Below, piece by piece: positions 1-8,762 of a stretch of DNA of 64,000 nt. Source of the DNA: Delta-02 sp964513565 (GTDB lineage: Bacteria > Desulfobacterota > Syntrophorhabdia > Syntrophorhabdales > Syntrophorhabdaceae). Below the pieces are notes generated by a model. It saw nothing but the letters and a program-made list of their open reading frames with translations. It searched no databases and was not told where the DNA came from. The translations under genes and the position numbers were made by a program. Every line of letters begins with the position of its first letter. The first letter of the stretch is position 1. Location of the stretch: contig CAZENE010000006.1 in NCBI GenBank assembly GCA_964513565.1, positions 34,490-98,489 on the forward strand. Direction: 5' to 3'.

Positions 1-1244
1 GGGCGGGATTGGACGGCGCTCTCTTCCCATGGCAGAGCGGCAGCAATGGAGAGGAGCAGGCGCAGACACTGCATCTCAACCCGGTATCCGGCCGGTGGAT
101 ACCCGACAATTCCCAGTTACAGCGGCATATCAATATTGCCATCGCCTACAACATATGGCATTACTACCAGGTTACCGGCGATAAAGAATTTTTGGCTTTC
201 TACGGCGCCGAGATCCTTATCGAAATAGCCCGTTTCTGGTCAAGCAAGGTGCGATACGATCGCAAGCTGGACCGTTATGAGATCTGCAAGGTGATGGGTC
301 CGGACGAGTTTCACGACAGGTACCCGGATGCCGATCAACCGGGCGTTGACAACAACTCCTACACCAACGTGATGGTCGTCTGGATCTTCTGCCGTGTGCT
401 GGAGATCATGGACATACTTCCCGAAGACCGGCTTAAAATCATCCGTGAAAACCTCGGCATCAAGAGAGAGGAACTGGAGCGATGGGACGAGATTAGCCGC
501 AGGATGAGGGTTGTTTTTCACGACGACGGGATCATCAGTCAATTCGAAGGCTACGGCGAGCTGGAGGAATTTGACTGGGAGGTCTACCGTGAGCGGTACG
601 GCGACATTCATCGGCTTGACCGGATCCTGGAGGCCGAAGGCGATTCGCCCAACCGGTATAAACTGTCGAAACAGGCCGATGTTTTGATGCTCTTCTACCT
701 GCTTTCCGCCGACGAGCTCGGAGAACTTTTTGATCGGCTGGGATATCCGTTCAGCAACGATACGATCCCGAAAAATATCGAGTACTACCTGAAGCGCACC
801 TCCCATGGTTCGACGCTAAGCAGGGTGGTGCATTCATGGGTGATCGCCCGTTCCCGTCGTGAAATGTCCTGGCGCCTTTTTCAGGATGCCCTCGAAAGCG
901 ATGTATCGGATGTCCAGGGAGGAACGACACATGAGGGCATTCACCTAGGCGCCATGGCCGGAACGGTGGATATCGTCCAGCGCTGTTACACTGGCATAGA
1001 AACGAGGGGAGACATTCTTTGGTTCAATCCTTACTTGCCGAAAGGCCTCTCCTCCATACGGTTCCTCATACGCTATCGCGGCCATGCCATTATCGTCGAG
1101 ATAACGGAGGAATGTCTTCGTCTGAGCGGTGCCCGGCAGGATGTTCCTCCGATCCGGGTAGGTTTCCGGGACCGTACAGTTGATTTCCGGGCCGGAGATT
1201 CCCTGATGTTCGAGATCGGCAGGAGAGGTGAATCTTCTGCATAG
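1..1244 (+). CDS. GH65 family disaccharide phosphorylase, C-terminal part (5' end outside window)
   Basis: This frame is open to the left edge, so the N-terminal sandwich domain and start of the catalytic domain are missing; about 413 codons remain. Family GH65 enzymes phosphorolyse alpha-linked disaccharides (maltose, trehalose, kojibiose) to glucose-1-phosphate. The visible part begins at the family motif GALFPWQSG and contains GPDEFHD (near base 297), whose Glu matches the general acid of maltose phosphorylase. SHGSTLS (near 802) and GTTHEGIHLG (near 925) correspond to the phosphate-binding segments. A small beta-sandwich C-terminal domain follows. The substrate cannot be told from this fragment; a GH65 hydrolase is less likely because the phosphate-binding serines are present. 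It is followed after 63 bases by a lactate permease. Confidence 0.9.
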   Translation, partial: AGLDGALFPWQSGSNGEEQAQTLHLNPVSGRWIPDNSQLQRHINIAIAYNIWHYYQVTGDKEFLAFYGAEILIEIARFWSSKVRYDRKLDRYEICKVMGPDEFHDRYPDADQPGVDNNSYTNVMVVWIFCRVLEIMDILPEDRLKIIRENLGIKREELERWDEISRRMRVVFHDDGIISQFEGYGELEEFDWEVYRERYGDIHRLDRILEAEGDSPNRYKLSKQADVLMLFYLLSADELGELFDRLGYPFSNDTIPKNIEYYLKRTSHGSTLSRVVHSWVIARSRREMSWRLFQDALESDVSDVQGGTTHEGIHLGAMAGTVDIVQRCYTGIETRGDILWFNPYLPKGLSSIRFLIRYRGHAIIVEITEECLRLSGARQDVPPIRVGFRDRTVDFRAGDSLMFEIGRRGESSA

Positions 1245-1307
1245 CACGCCTAATAGATGGACGGAGTTTAAAAAGGAACCTAAAGGCATTTAACGGAACG
1301 AACGGAC

Positions 1308-2966
1308 ATGGACTGGCCATTGGCTGCTCTGGCAGCCCTTCCCATAGCGATCGTCGGTTTACTCATGGTCTTCCGTTCCTGGCCGGCAAAATGGGCAATG
1401 CCGGTTGGGTGGACAGCTTCCGTCCTGATCGCCTCTTTTTGGTGGAAGATGCCGGTCCGGTGGGTCGCAGCATCCACAATTGCCGGGGCTATAAATACCC
1501 TGAACATCCTTCTCATTATACTGGGCGCTCTTATGATACTCCAGATGCTCAAGAAAAGCGGCGCCCTCGAGGCTATCTCCGTTTCAATAGCGTCTATTTC
1601 AGAGGACCGGAGAATGCAGGCGATCATAATAGCCTGGTTTATGGTCTCGTTTATGGAAGGAGCAGCCGGTTTCGGAACTCCCGCGGCCATAGCGGCACCA
1701 CTCCTGGTCGGTCTGGGGTTCCCCCCTCTTGTGGCTGTCATATGCACACTTATAGGCGACAGCACCGCCGTCACATTCGGGGCAGTGGGCGTGCCGATCT
1801 GGGGTGGCTTTGAACCGTTAAGAAACATGGTCGGCCTGCCGCCTGGGATAAATTTTGCCGAATTGCTCGGGACTGTGGGGTCCCTCGCAGCCATTTTTCA
1901 TTTGGCGGCGGGGATATTTATCCCCCTCATCATGGTAAGCGTCATGACCAGAATTACCTCCGGTTCGTTTCGGGAGGGCCTTAAGATCTTCCCTGCGGCA
2001 TTATTTGCCGGCGTTATTTACACGGTTTCGCAGGCTCTTATTGCTGTGTTCGTCAGTTATGAACTACCTTCTCTCCTCGGATCGCTCATTGCCTTCGGCA
2101 TCTTTCTTTTTACCCTCAGGCAAGGTTTCTTGGCTCCGAAAAGAACATGGGACTTTCCGGCAAATGACAAATGGCCTGCAGAATGGGAAGGAGAAGTGAA
2201 AGCGGGCCATGGTGCTATCGTTGAGCGGAGGCAGTTGAGCCGGTCAAGGGCCTGGCTGCCGTATGCCATCGTGGGTATTATACTTATTTTCACCCGACTG
2301 CAATATTTCGGGTTGACATCGTTCCTGCAGTCAGTCGCGTTCAGCTGGCACAATATTCTCGGAACGGGTATGAGTGAGGGAATTCAACCGCTTTATAATC
2401 CCGGAATCATTCCGTTCCTTCCCGTGGCTCTTTTGGTGCCCTTGATGCACGGCATCGGCCGGCGGGAGGCAATCGAGGCCGTGCGTGAAACTGTGAAGAT
2501 GATCGCGCCGGCCGCAATTGCGCTTTTTTTCGCCCTCGGTATGGTCTATGTGATGATGAACTCCGGACGTGCCTCGGCACAGGATTCCATGCTGCTTGTG
2601 ATGGCGCAGGCGGCGGCCGGCGCGGCAGGCAGGGTCTGGTACCTGGTCGCACCCTTTGTCGGGGTCCTCGGCTCCTTTATATCAGGAAGCAATACGGTAT
2701 CGAACATCATGTTTGGCGCCTTCCAGGTGAGCACGGCCGTTCAGGTCGGCTTGCCCGTGGCTCCTATCCTGGCCCTGCAGGCAGTGGGCGGCGCCGCGGG
2801 CAACATGATATGCATCCACAATGTGGTGGCAGCCCTGACCACGGTCGGGCTTCTTGGGAAGGAGGGCCTCGTCATCAGGATGAATCTCCCTATCTCTCTA
2901 TTGTATGCTCTTATCTCCGGTACGGCGGGTTGGATTGCCACGGCGGCTTTTGCCCTGTCGTTTTGA
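1308..2966 (+). CDS. lctP: L-lactate permease family transporter
   Basis: A 552-residue, very hydrophobic protein with about 12-14 predicted membrane segments, matching the LctP/LldP/GlcA family (TC 2.A.14), which imports lactate or glycolate with protons. Family signatures seen are the MEGAAGFGTPAAIAAPLL region (residues about 115-132) and the GSFISGSNTVSNIMF region (about 455-470). Length is normal for the family. The ATG at 1308 has only a weak purine-rich ribosome site. An NAD-dependent lactate dehydrogenase lies 14 kb away, so lactate uptake or exchange is plausible, but substrate choice is inferred from the family. Confidence 0.92.
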   Translation: MDWPLAALAALPIAIVGLLMVFRSWPAKWAMPVGWTASVLIASFWWKMPVRWVAASTIAGAINTLNILLIILGALMILQMLKKSGALEAISVSIASISEDRRMQAIIIAWFMVSFMEGAAGFGTPAAIAAPLLVGLGFPPLVAVICTLIGDSTAVTFGAVGVPIWGGFEPLRNMVGLPPGINFAELLGTVGSLAAIFHLAAGIFIPLIMVSVMTRITSGSFREGLKIFPAALFAGVIYTVSQALIAVFVSYELPSLLGSLIAFGIFLFTLRQGFLAPKRTWDFPANDKWPAEWEGEVKAGHGAIVERRQLSRSRAWLPYAIVGIILIFTRLQYFGLTSFLQSVAFSWHNILGTGMSEGIQPLYNPGIIPFLPVALLVPLMHGIGRREAIEAVRETVKMIAPAAIALFFALGMVYVMMNSGRASAQDSMLLVMAQAAAGAAGRVWYLVAPFVGVLGSFISGSNTVSNIMFGAFQVSTAVQVGLPVAPILALQAVGGAAGNMICIHNVVAALTTVGLLGKEGLVIRMNLPISLLYALISGTAGWIATAAFALSF

Positions 2967-3008
2967 CCATGAGCGATACCCTGTTTTCAAGCACGGGGTA
3001 CCCAGGTT

Positions 3009-5693
3009 TTATTCTTTTTCCTTAAGGGCCTCTTTTACGGAAATTAGGAAAGACATTATAAGGCTCAGTATTCCGCCAAAGACAAGAAGGGATTTTTGCA
3101 GAGACCACGAGTTAGGAAATAATGGGATATCCAGCCTTGCCGCAACGAAGTTCAGCTGGTCGGAGATGAGGGGAAAGACAAAAACGCCCAGAACGAAAAC
3201 GATGGAGAGGAAGATCGATGAGTGTTTCAGGAATTTCCAGCACATACTGCTCAGCTGATCGATCATTTCGAGGTATTCCATAGAACTTTCGAGAGATGAC
3301 AACTGGCCTGATATGTCCTCGCACATGTCGTAGCACTGCTGAAATTCCGCGGAAGATTCGAAGACGCGTACATCGCCAATGCCAAGCAGCGAAGCCTTGA
3401 GGCTCTCCAGCTGTCTTTTCCGTTTCTGCACAAAATGAGGGTACCGGTATGACGCGAGAAAATCATTCACAGTACGGGACCTTGAACGGAGGGTGCGGAT
3501 AATATCCGTTACCGTAGAGATCTGTTCATTGAGGGCATTCTTGCACAGTATCCTTACGCTGTTGCATTTGGACGGAACATCGAGACAGGCCGAATAGCTT
3601 TCCGACTGTACCAGCCTTCCTATTTCAATCAGGAGAGGATCGATGGTCTCCAGCGTTTCCCGGGGCAGAAGGGACCGTATCCTTGCGATCTCCTTTTTCG
3701 CATCTTCAAAATGAACTTCGGCTTCATTCTTAACCTGGAGAAGCATCTCGAACAGATGAGGATAAATGAGATTCCTCCAGGCATTCAACTCCGGATCGAT
3801 GAGGGCGATCACAAAATAATCCCTGTTATCACGAACAAGCTCGACAAGTCTCTTGATCGCGGTTCCTTCGGCATTCTGTGAAAACCTCAGGATCACGTCT
3901 TCGTACAGGGCTTCCCTGCAGCTAGGGTCGTTGACGAGGACCGTTCCGATCATCTCCCCTGTACGTTTTTGATCGCCGGTTAATTTATATAATCTTGCCA
4001 GAACAAGAGAGACATACGTTCTCGGGATATCCGCTTGAGCACATTCGAGGGCCTTTTTGAAATCAGACACTGCCTGCTGCACGTTTCTCTCTTCGATGTT
4101 GAGAAACCCGGAAACGCACCAGGCCTTGTAGTCTTGAGGCCTTCGTTCCAGTGCAAGGTTAAGGAAAGACTTCGCTTTTTCATAATTGGCGACGCGCAGC
4201 GAGTCCTGGGCCAGCCATGCAAAACCGCCTTGATTTTCAACGATGCCCGACATCATCGTCTCCCAGGTCGACGCGGTCGTGTTCCAGACGACCTGATGGA
4301 AGCGAAGCTGGTAGACCGATCTGATGTCATACAAGGCGCGCGCGACCAATTCTTGTTTTGTCAACCGGGACCCCGCCGAAGCAGCCGGGGGAGACAGCTT
4401 GATGTCTTCGAAAGGTTTCTGGATGGACCTGGCAACCTCTTCAATATCGTGCACGGATAAATATCCGAGTTTGTGCAGGGACCTTTCTGTCTCAGGCAGT
4501 GTCTTTGAGGGACACATCGATGCCGGATGATGATTGCTCCCGCAATAGAAGCATACCATTCCGGAATGGCCAACCGGAGCGCCGACTGAGGCTTCCGCTC
4601 CAGGCTGGGCGTCGAGAGGAAAATCGTCAGCCTGTTCAGCCTCGTCCAGTATCGTATAAATGTTGCCGGTCTGCTTGAAGACGAGGGGCGATTGACCCGA
4701 CATCCGGTAATAATTGGTCATATAATGATAAACTTCCGGTGTAGCGTAAATACCGCCATAAGCAACATTATCCAGCTCATTTCCCGCACCGCGGGACATG
4801 ACCGTCTTTTCATCCTGTAGAGAGGCACACCTCACGTAAATTTTTACAGGGAGCGGGCCTCTGTCAGGCGGATAGCGTCTCGACAGATGGCATAACAGAT
4901 TTTTTGACGCGTTGACGGCGGCCTGTATGGATCCATAGGCCGCCACGAACCCGTTGCCGGGTATGCGGCTCAACGAAAGATACCGGTTCGGGGATTCGGT
5001 CCCCGATGCAATAATATCGTCTTCGGCTGACTTGAAATCGGCTTGCGCAGGATCGGGGACGGTGATCGCGAAGATCTTTTTCGACGGGGCCGCAGCAAAT
5101 GCGTGCTCCCATATTACTTTATAGATCTTGAGGCCATCGGGGACCTTTTCCATTTTCCAGAAATCAATGCTTTCAAATTGCACGGAAGGAAGGTGGTTCG
5201 TAGCCTCATATATCTCGTGTGACACAAAGATCTGATCTGCGCCGGCCAGGTTGGTAAGTTTGGCAGCGACATTTACGACATCGCCGTAAATGTCTTTATC
5301 TTCCATAATTACCCTGCCGTGATGCAACCCCACCCTGACGTGGATCTGGTCCTCTTCAATGCTTTCCATATTGTGAATTAAGAATTTCTGTTGTATCTTG
5401 ATGGCCGCGTTAAGTGCATCGACAGTATTCGGAAAATAAACGAGCACTGAATCGCCGACCTCTTTAATAAGCCGGCCGCCATATGCCTCGACGATTGCCA
5501 CAGCCATACGATGATGTGTCCGCAGCATCTCCCTGCCGCGGATATCGCCATGTATTTTGAAAAAGGTCGTCGAACCCACGACGTCTGTGAAGAGTACTGC
5601 AATGTCCCTCATCGTGGCGTCGGGATAAGCTTCGAGAAGTGATGAAAGAAAATTCCTTACAGGCTTTTCTTTAGATGTAATGTCGAGACTCAC
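3009..5693 (-). CDS. Class III adenylate/guanylate cyclase with degenerate second cyclase domain, CCHC zinc knuckle, TPR region and C-terminal membrane anchor
   Basis: An 894-residue multidomain protein starting with GTG at 5693. Residues about 28-195 are a class III nucleotide cyclase domain with metal-binding Asp in LFTDVVGST, a second Asp in EVGDSVLVYF, and a DIYGDVVNVAAKL motif. Residues about 205-350 look like a second, degenerate cyclase fold (GNGFVAAYGS, then GGIYATPEVY). Residues 380-393 form an exact CX2CX4HX4C knuckle. TPR-like helices follow (about 490-640), then a helical, coiled-coil-like stretch, and two hydrophobic segments near the C-terminus suggest membrane anchoring. Probably makes cAMP or cGMP in response to an unknown signal. 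No obvious operon partner. Confidence 0.88.
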   Translation of the reverse strand: MSLDITSKEKPVRNFLSSLLEAYPDATMRDIAVLFTDVVGSTTFFKIHGDIRGREMLRTHHRMAVAIVEAYGGRLIKEVGDSVLVYFPNTVDALNAAIKIQQKFLIHNMESIEEDQIHVRVGLHHGRVIMEDKDIYGDVVNVAAKLTNLAGADQIFVSHEIYEATNHLPSVQFESIDFWKMEKVPDGLKIYKVIWEHAFAAAPSKKIFAITVPDPAQADFKSAEDDIIASGTESPNRYLSLSRIPGNGFVAAYGSIQAAVNASKNLLCHLSRRYPPDRGPLPVKIYVRCASLQDEKTVMSRGAGNELDNVAYGGIYATPEVYHYMTNYYRMSGQSPLVFKQTGNIYTILDEAEQADDFPLDAQPGAEASVGAPVGHSGMVCFYCGSNHHPASMCPSKTLPETERSLHKLGYLSVHDIEEVARSIQKPFEDIKLSPPAASAGSRLTKQELVARALYDIRSVYQLRFHQVVWNTTASTWETMMSGIVENQGGFAWLAQDSLRVANYEKAKSFLNLALERRPQDYKAWCVSGFLNIEERNVQQAVSDFKKALECAQADIPRTYVSLVLARLYKLTGDQKRTGEMIGTVLVNDPSCREALYEDVILRFSQNAEGTAIKRLVELVRDNRDYFVIALIDPELNAWRNLIYPHLFEMLLQVKNEAEVHFEDAKKEIARIRSLLPRETLETIDPLLIEIGRLVQSESYSACLDVPSKCNSVRILCKNALNEQISTVTDIIRTLRSRSRTVNDFLASYRYPHFVQKRKRQLESLKASLLGIGDVRVFESSAEFQQCYDMCEDISGQLSSLESSMEYLEMIDQLSSMCWKFLKHSSIFLSIVFVLGVFVFPLISDQLNFVAARLDIPLFPNSWSLQKSLLVFGGILSLIMSFLISVKEALKEKE

Positions 5694-5816
5694 AAAATGA
5701 TTATCGGCAAAAATGGCGAACGACTAAAGGCGAACGCACAATATAATGGGGGATCGTGAAACCTTGATCTTTGCATTACTCCAGGTCAGAAATTAGTGGA
5801 AGATTTCCGTTAGCCG

Positions 5817-6245
5817 TTAGCCGTCCTCATCCGGGCGGAAGGAACGTGCTTTCTTTTTTTCCGCGGTGTGGTGCTTTAAATGGAGGACCTTTTCTTTCGC
5901 CCTGCGGGAACGGCGCCTTTTCTGGCGCCTGATGCGCTCCTGTTCTTTAAGTTCTCTGCTTTCCTTTCCAAGCATCATAGTTTCGATCTTGTCTGCGAGA
6001 ATGCGCCGCGCAATGAAGCGGTTAAGTGCCTGGGAACGCTCTTTCTGGCATTTGACTTCTATGCCCGAGGGGGTATGTTTGAGATAAACGCATGTAGACA
6101 CCTTGTTGACATTCTGCCCGCCATGGCCGCCGGAACGGACGAAACGCTCAATAATGTCATTTTCATCTATCCCGAGGTCCGCGAATCTCTGGCGGAGGGT
6201 GCTTTCTTTTTCGGGACTGACAGAAAATTTAAATGATTGGGCCAT
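5817..6245 (-). CDS. Peptide chain release factor-like protein (ribosome rescue, ArfB/MTRFR type)
   Basis: A 142-residue protein consisting of the catalytic domain of class I release factors without stop-codon recognition domains. It carries the peptidyl-tRNA hydrolysis motif as GGHGGQNVNK (residues about 39-48) and a lysine/arginine-rich tail (KEQERIRRQKRRRSRRAKEK), as in ArfB and mitochondrial MTRFR (C12orf65) proteins. The sequence after GGQ, CVYLKHTPSGIEVKC, is closer to the MTRFR group than to E. coli ArfB. Likely role: freeing stalled peptides from ribosomes. Monocistronic, 124 bases downstream of the cyclase start on the same strand. Confidence 0.9.
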   Translation of the reverse strand: MAQSFKFSVSPEKESTLRQRFADLGIDENDIIERFVRSGGHGGQNVNKVSTCVYLKHTPSGIEVKCQKERSQALNRFIARRILADKIETMMLGKESRELKEQERIRRQKRRRSRRAKEKVLHLKHHTAEKKKARSFRPDEDG

Positions 6246-6456
6246 AATAACCTCGGCAACAGGCTATGCGCAATGGGCAAAAAGAAATATCCTATCGGCT
6301 GTCGCCCGTTACCTGTGAAAATATATATCATCATCTTTTGTGAAGAAGTCAAAGAAATTCCCGATCACAAGAGGGTCCGGGAACAATTTCCTGATTAAAA
6401 AGTAATATACTGGTACCCGGTTATACGGGATCTCAACGCATTTAGGGGAGGGAATT

Positions 6457-6755
6457 GTGAACGCTAAAGAGATACCCGGTGTTATGGTGCTTTGTCTGGG
6501 CCGCGTCCTTTTAAGCGGCGCACTGTCCGGATGTACGCGTCCTGCGGCGGTAAACGAGATAGAAAAGACGCGTGCCCCGTCTGATGCACAGTACAAAAGG
6601 AAATGGAGGATATCAAGAAAACCGTCCGGGGTGATATAAGGGTCAAGCTTAAAAAGGATGGGAAAGGCTCCTATTCGTGGGAAATTTCTGGGAAAGACGC
6701 TTATGAGGTCATAAAGGCAAACAACATTTTGAAGAAGAAGGTCACTGGCGATTAG
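6457..6755 (+). pseudogene. Small lipoprotein gene with a frameshift
   Basis: A GTG start at 6457 follows a purine-rich AGGGGAGGG site. The first 22 codons or so encode a hydrophobic signal ending in a lipobox (LSGC), so a lipoprotein is expected. This frame ends at 6639. From the ATG at 6603 a second frame runs to a stop at 6753-6755 and encodes a basic 50-residue continuation (VRGDIRVKLKKDGKGSYSWEIS). The two pieces together look like one lipoprotein of about 98 residues interrupted by a one-base shift near the A-rich stretch at 6596-6603. Two overlapping genes or a sequence error remain possible. The 3' end overlaps the convergent radical SAM gene by 14 bases. Confidence 0.5.
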
Positions 6756-7650
6756 CCCGGTCAAGCTTGAGGGACCGCGCGTAACGAATGATCTCGTCAT
6801 GTTCCTTGGCCGTTATTCTGCACGAGATCTCGGGCATCTCATGCGCCCGGTGACAGGGATAGTATTGAGTCATAATATTCACATACGAATTGGTGGACAC
6901 ACGTGCGATAAGGTCCAGCACTGCCTTTGAATCATCGAGGGCAGACGGCATTTGAAGATGCCGTATAAGAAGGCCTTTTCGGGCAATGCCGTTTTCGTCC
7001 ATGGTCAGATCCCCCACCTGTCTGAACATTTCATGCAACGCCTTTGCGGCAATTTCCGGGTAGTTGTCAGCACGGCAGTAACGGGATGCCAGCCGGGAGT
7101 CCATGAATTTGATATCCGGCATGTATATGTCGAATATGCCCTCGAGAAGCCTCAAGACCTCCAGAGAATCATATCCGCTCGTATTATAGACGAGCGGGAT
7201 CTTAAGGCCTTTTTCTATAGCGAGAGGAAGCGCTTTGACTATCTGGTGAACATAGTGGCTCGGGGTAACGAAATTAATATTATGGCAGCCCCTGTTCTGG
7301 AGGTCTACCATAACGTCGCAAAGAGCGGCTGGTGTGCAGGCCATTCCTTCCCCGAGGATGCTTATCTCGTAATTCTGGCAAAAACAGCAGCGCAGATTGC
7401 AGTGTGTAAAGAATATGGTGCCGGAACCATGCGATCCCACAAGCGGCGGCTCTTCACCAAAATGAGGTGACGCGGATGAAAGTACCAGGTTGTAGGGGGC
7501 CTGGCAATAACCCCTGTCGCCGCTTATCCTGTCAGCCATGCACCGCCTCGGGCAGAGCATGCAGGGTGCAGCATGGCAGAGTATCGCTTCGGCCCTGTCA
7601 TCCAGGATGCCGTTCTCATATAATTTTATATATGATGGAAAATCGATCAT
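6742..7650 (-). CDS. Radical SAM protein of the PflA/PflX (COG1313) type
   Basis: A 302-residue protein. The N-terminal cysteine pattern (CMLCPRRCMADR, then GYCQ) and the radical SAM motif CNLRCCFC (CX3CX2C, binding the SAM-liganding 4Fe-4S cluster) match the putative pyruvate-formate-lyase-activating-enzyme family COG1313, whose substrate is not established. The conserved VTPSHYVHQI and MPDIKFMD stretches are also family-like. An upstream in-frame start at 7740 would overlap the divergent gene region, so I chose the ATG at 7650 (protein begins MIDFPSY). No glycyl radical enzyme is nearby, so activation of one is unsupported here. Confidence 0.88.
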   Translation of the reverse strand: MIDFPSYIKLYENGILDDRAEAILCHAAPCMLCPRRCMADRISGDRGYCQAPYNLVLSSASPHFGEEPPLVGSHGSGTIFFTHCNLRCCFCQNYEISILGEGMACTPAALCDVMVDLQNRGCHNINFVTPSHYVHQIVKALPLAIEKGLKIPLVYNTSGYDSLEVLRLLEGIFDIYMPDIKFMDSRLASRYCRADNYPEIAAKALHEMFRQVGDLTMDENGIARKGLLIRHLQMPSALDDSKAVLDLIARVSTNSYVNIMTQYYPCHRAHEMPEISCRITAKEHDEIIRYARSLKLDRANRQ

Positions 7651-7717
7651 GAACACTTTAAAAATATCACATAATGGTTTAGTATTATAGCATAAAGCGC
7701 TTTGGGAGATTATAGGG

Positions 7718-7978
7718 ATGAAATTCGAATACACGATCAAGATTTATACGATGGATATGCTGAGGGACGCCGGAATCGATATCGAGGAAGAGAAGAATAA
7801 TATCGTATATGCCTGCAGACCGGACGGTGAGTGCGAGATCCACGAAGTGGGGATTGAGCAGCTGAATAACCTTTCAGGTATCTTCAATGAGATGGGAAAA
7901 GAAGGGTGGGAACTTGTCGAGCTGTTTTTTCATCATTCAGGTGTAGTTACTTTCTGGAAAAAGGTGGTTGAAGCCTGA
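7718..7978 (+). CDS. DUF4177-like small protein
   Basis: An 86-residue protein beginning MKFEYTIKIY and ending in a GKEGWELVELFFHH segment and a VTFWKK strand. This order (beta strand, helix, LN..G.EGWELV, final strand) is the DUF4177 fold pattern; the function of that family is unknown. The N-terminal half holds an acidic extra segment (IDIEEEKNN). It is the first gene of a closely spaced run (19 bases to hsp20), suggesting co-transcription with the heat-shock protein and Nfu. Divergent from the radical SAM gene. Confidence 0.7.
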   Translation: MKFEYTIKIYTMDMLRDAGIDIEEEKNNIVYACRPDGECEIHEVGIEQLNNLSGIFNEMGKEGWELVELFFHHSGVVTFWKKVVEA

Positions 7979-7996
7979 AATAATGGGAGGTTGTAA

Positions 7997-8497
7997 ATGC
8001 CCCTGACACCATGGAGATCTATGTGGGATACGAGATTTCCTTCCTTAAAGGAGGAAATGGACAGGGTTTTTGAGGATTTTTTCGGGGATACCGGCTTTGC
8101 TGCATTATCCGGAGCGAAGTGGGTCCCCGCGGTCGATATTATTGATACGGAAACAGATATCACTGTAATTATGGATATACCGTCGATAGACCCCGAGAAC
8201 GTCACGGTTACAGTGCTCGAAGATACACTTACGATCGAGGGGGAACGAAGACAGGAACATGAATTCAATGACCGGGAGTTTTACCGTTCCGAGAGGATGC
8301 ACGGTTCATTTTCGCGGACCATCACACTTCCCGATAACGTTGTGGGAAATAAAGCCTCAGCCACCTACAAGGAAGGGGTCCTGACCATCCAGCTGCCGAA
8401 GTCACATAAGGAACTAGCTAAAGAAATAAAGATCAATATTGAAAAATCAAAACCTGCAAAGATAATTGCGCAGACGGCAAAACAACGGAGGAAATAA
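7997..8497 (+). CDS. Hsp20/alpha-crystallin family small heat-shock protein
   Basis: A 166-residue small chaperone. After an N-terminal SLKEEMDRVFEDFFGD helix, the alpha-crystallin domain (residues about 40-135) contains the beta-strand pattern of the family, including GSFSRTITLPDNV and the A-x-Y-x-x-GVLTI(Q)LPK signature near the C-terminus. It would hold unfolded proteins soluble without ATP. The start follows a GGGAGG ribosome site. The stop overlaps the start of the next gene (TAATG), indicating translational coupling to the Nfu-type protein. The pairing of a chaperone with an Fe-S carrier fits protection of oxygen-sensitive enzymes, but that is inference. Confidence 0.95.
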   Translation: MPLTPWRSMWDTRFPSLKEEMDRVFEDFFGDTGFAALSGAKWVPAVDIIDTETDITVIMDIPSIDPENVTVTVLEDTLTIEGERRQEHEFNDREFYRSERMHGSFSRTITLPDNVVGNKASATYKEGVLTIQLPKSHKELAKEIKINIEKSKPAKIIAQTAKQRRK

Positions 8498-8715
8498 TGA
8501 AGGAAAGAGTGCAGCGGGTTATCGATAAGATACGGCCTCTTTTGCAGAGGGACGGCGGCGACATACAGCTTGTTGATGTTGTCGATGGCATTGTTAAGGT
8601 CAAGCTCCAGGGGGCATGCGGAACCTGTCCCATGAGTACGATGACATTAAAAATGGGTGTTGAAAAACAGTTAAAACAGGAGATCCCGGAGATCAAAGAA
8701 GTTGTTTCCGTATAG
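8497..8715 (+). CDS. NifU C-terminal domain (Nfu-type) Fe-S carrier
   Basis: A 72-residue protein made only of the NifU C-terminal domain. It begins with a helix MKERVQRVIDKIRPLLQRDGGDI and contains the cluster-binding CGTCPMS (CXXC) motif, typical of Nfu carriers that accept 4Fe-4S clusters and hand them to apoproteins. The start ATG overlaps the hsp20 stop by one base. Length and motif spacing are normal for stand-alone Nfu proteins. The organism's many Fe-S enzymes (Ior, Bam, ferredoxins) are likely clients in general; no specific client can be named. Confidence 0.95.
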   Translation: MKERVQRVIDKIRPLLQRDGGDIQLVDVVDGIVKVKLQGACGTCPMSTMTLKMGVEKQLKQEIPEIKEVVSV

Positions 8716-8762
8716 TGAGGGTTCGGCGATAAGGGCACCGCTTTTATCGATACGGCTGGAAA

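Noticed and set aside
240..806. 188-codon open frame on the minus strand inside the GH65 gene
   Set aside because: It is an antisense shadow of a conserved gene, with no ribosome site and no recognisable protein pattern.
1280..1894. 204-codon minus-strand frame opposite the lactate permease
   Set aside because: Antisense to a conserved transporter; composition (Ile/Ala/Arg-rich) follows from the opposite strand.
6309..6800. 163-codon minus-strand frame across the lipoprotein region
   Set aside because: It overlaps the radical SAM 3' end and the lipoprotein frames, has no ribosome site, and the plus-strand signal peptide is more convincing.
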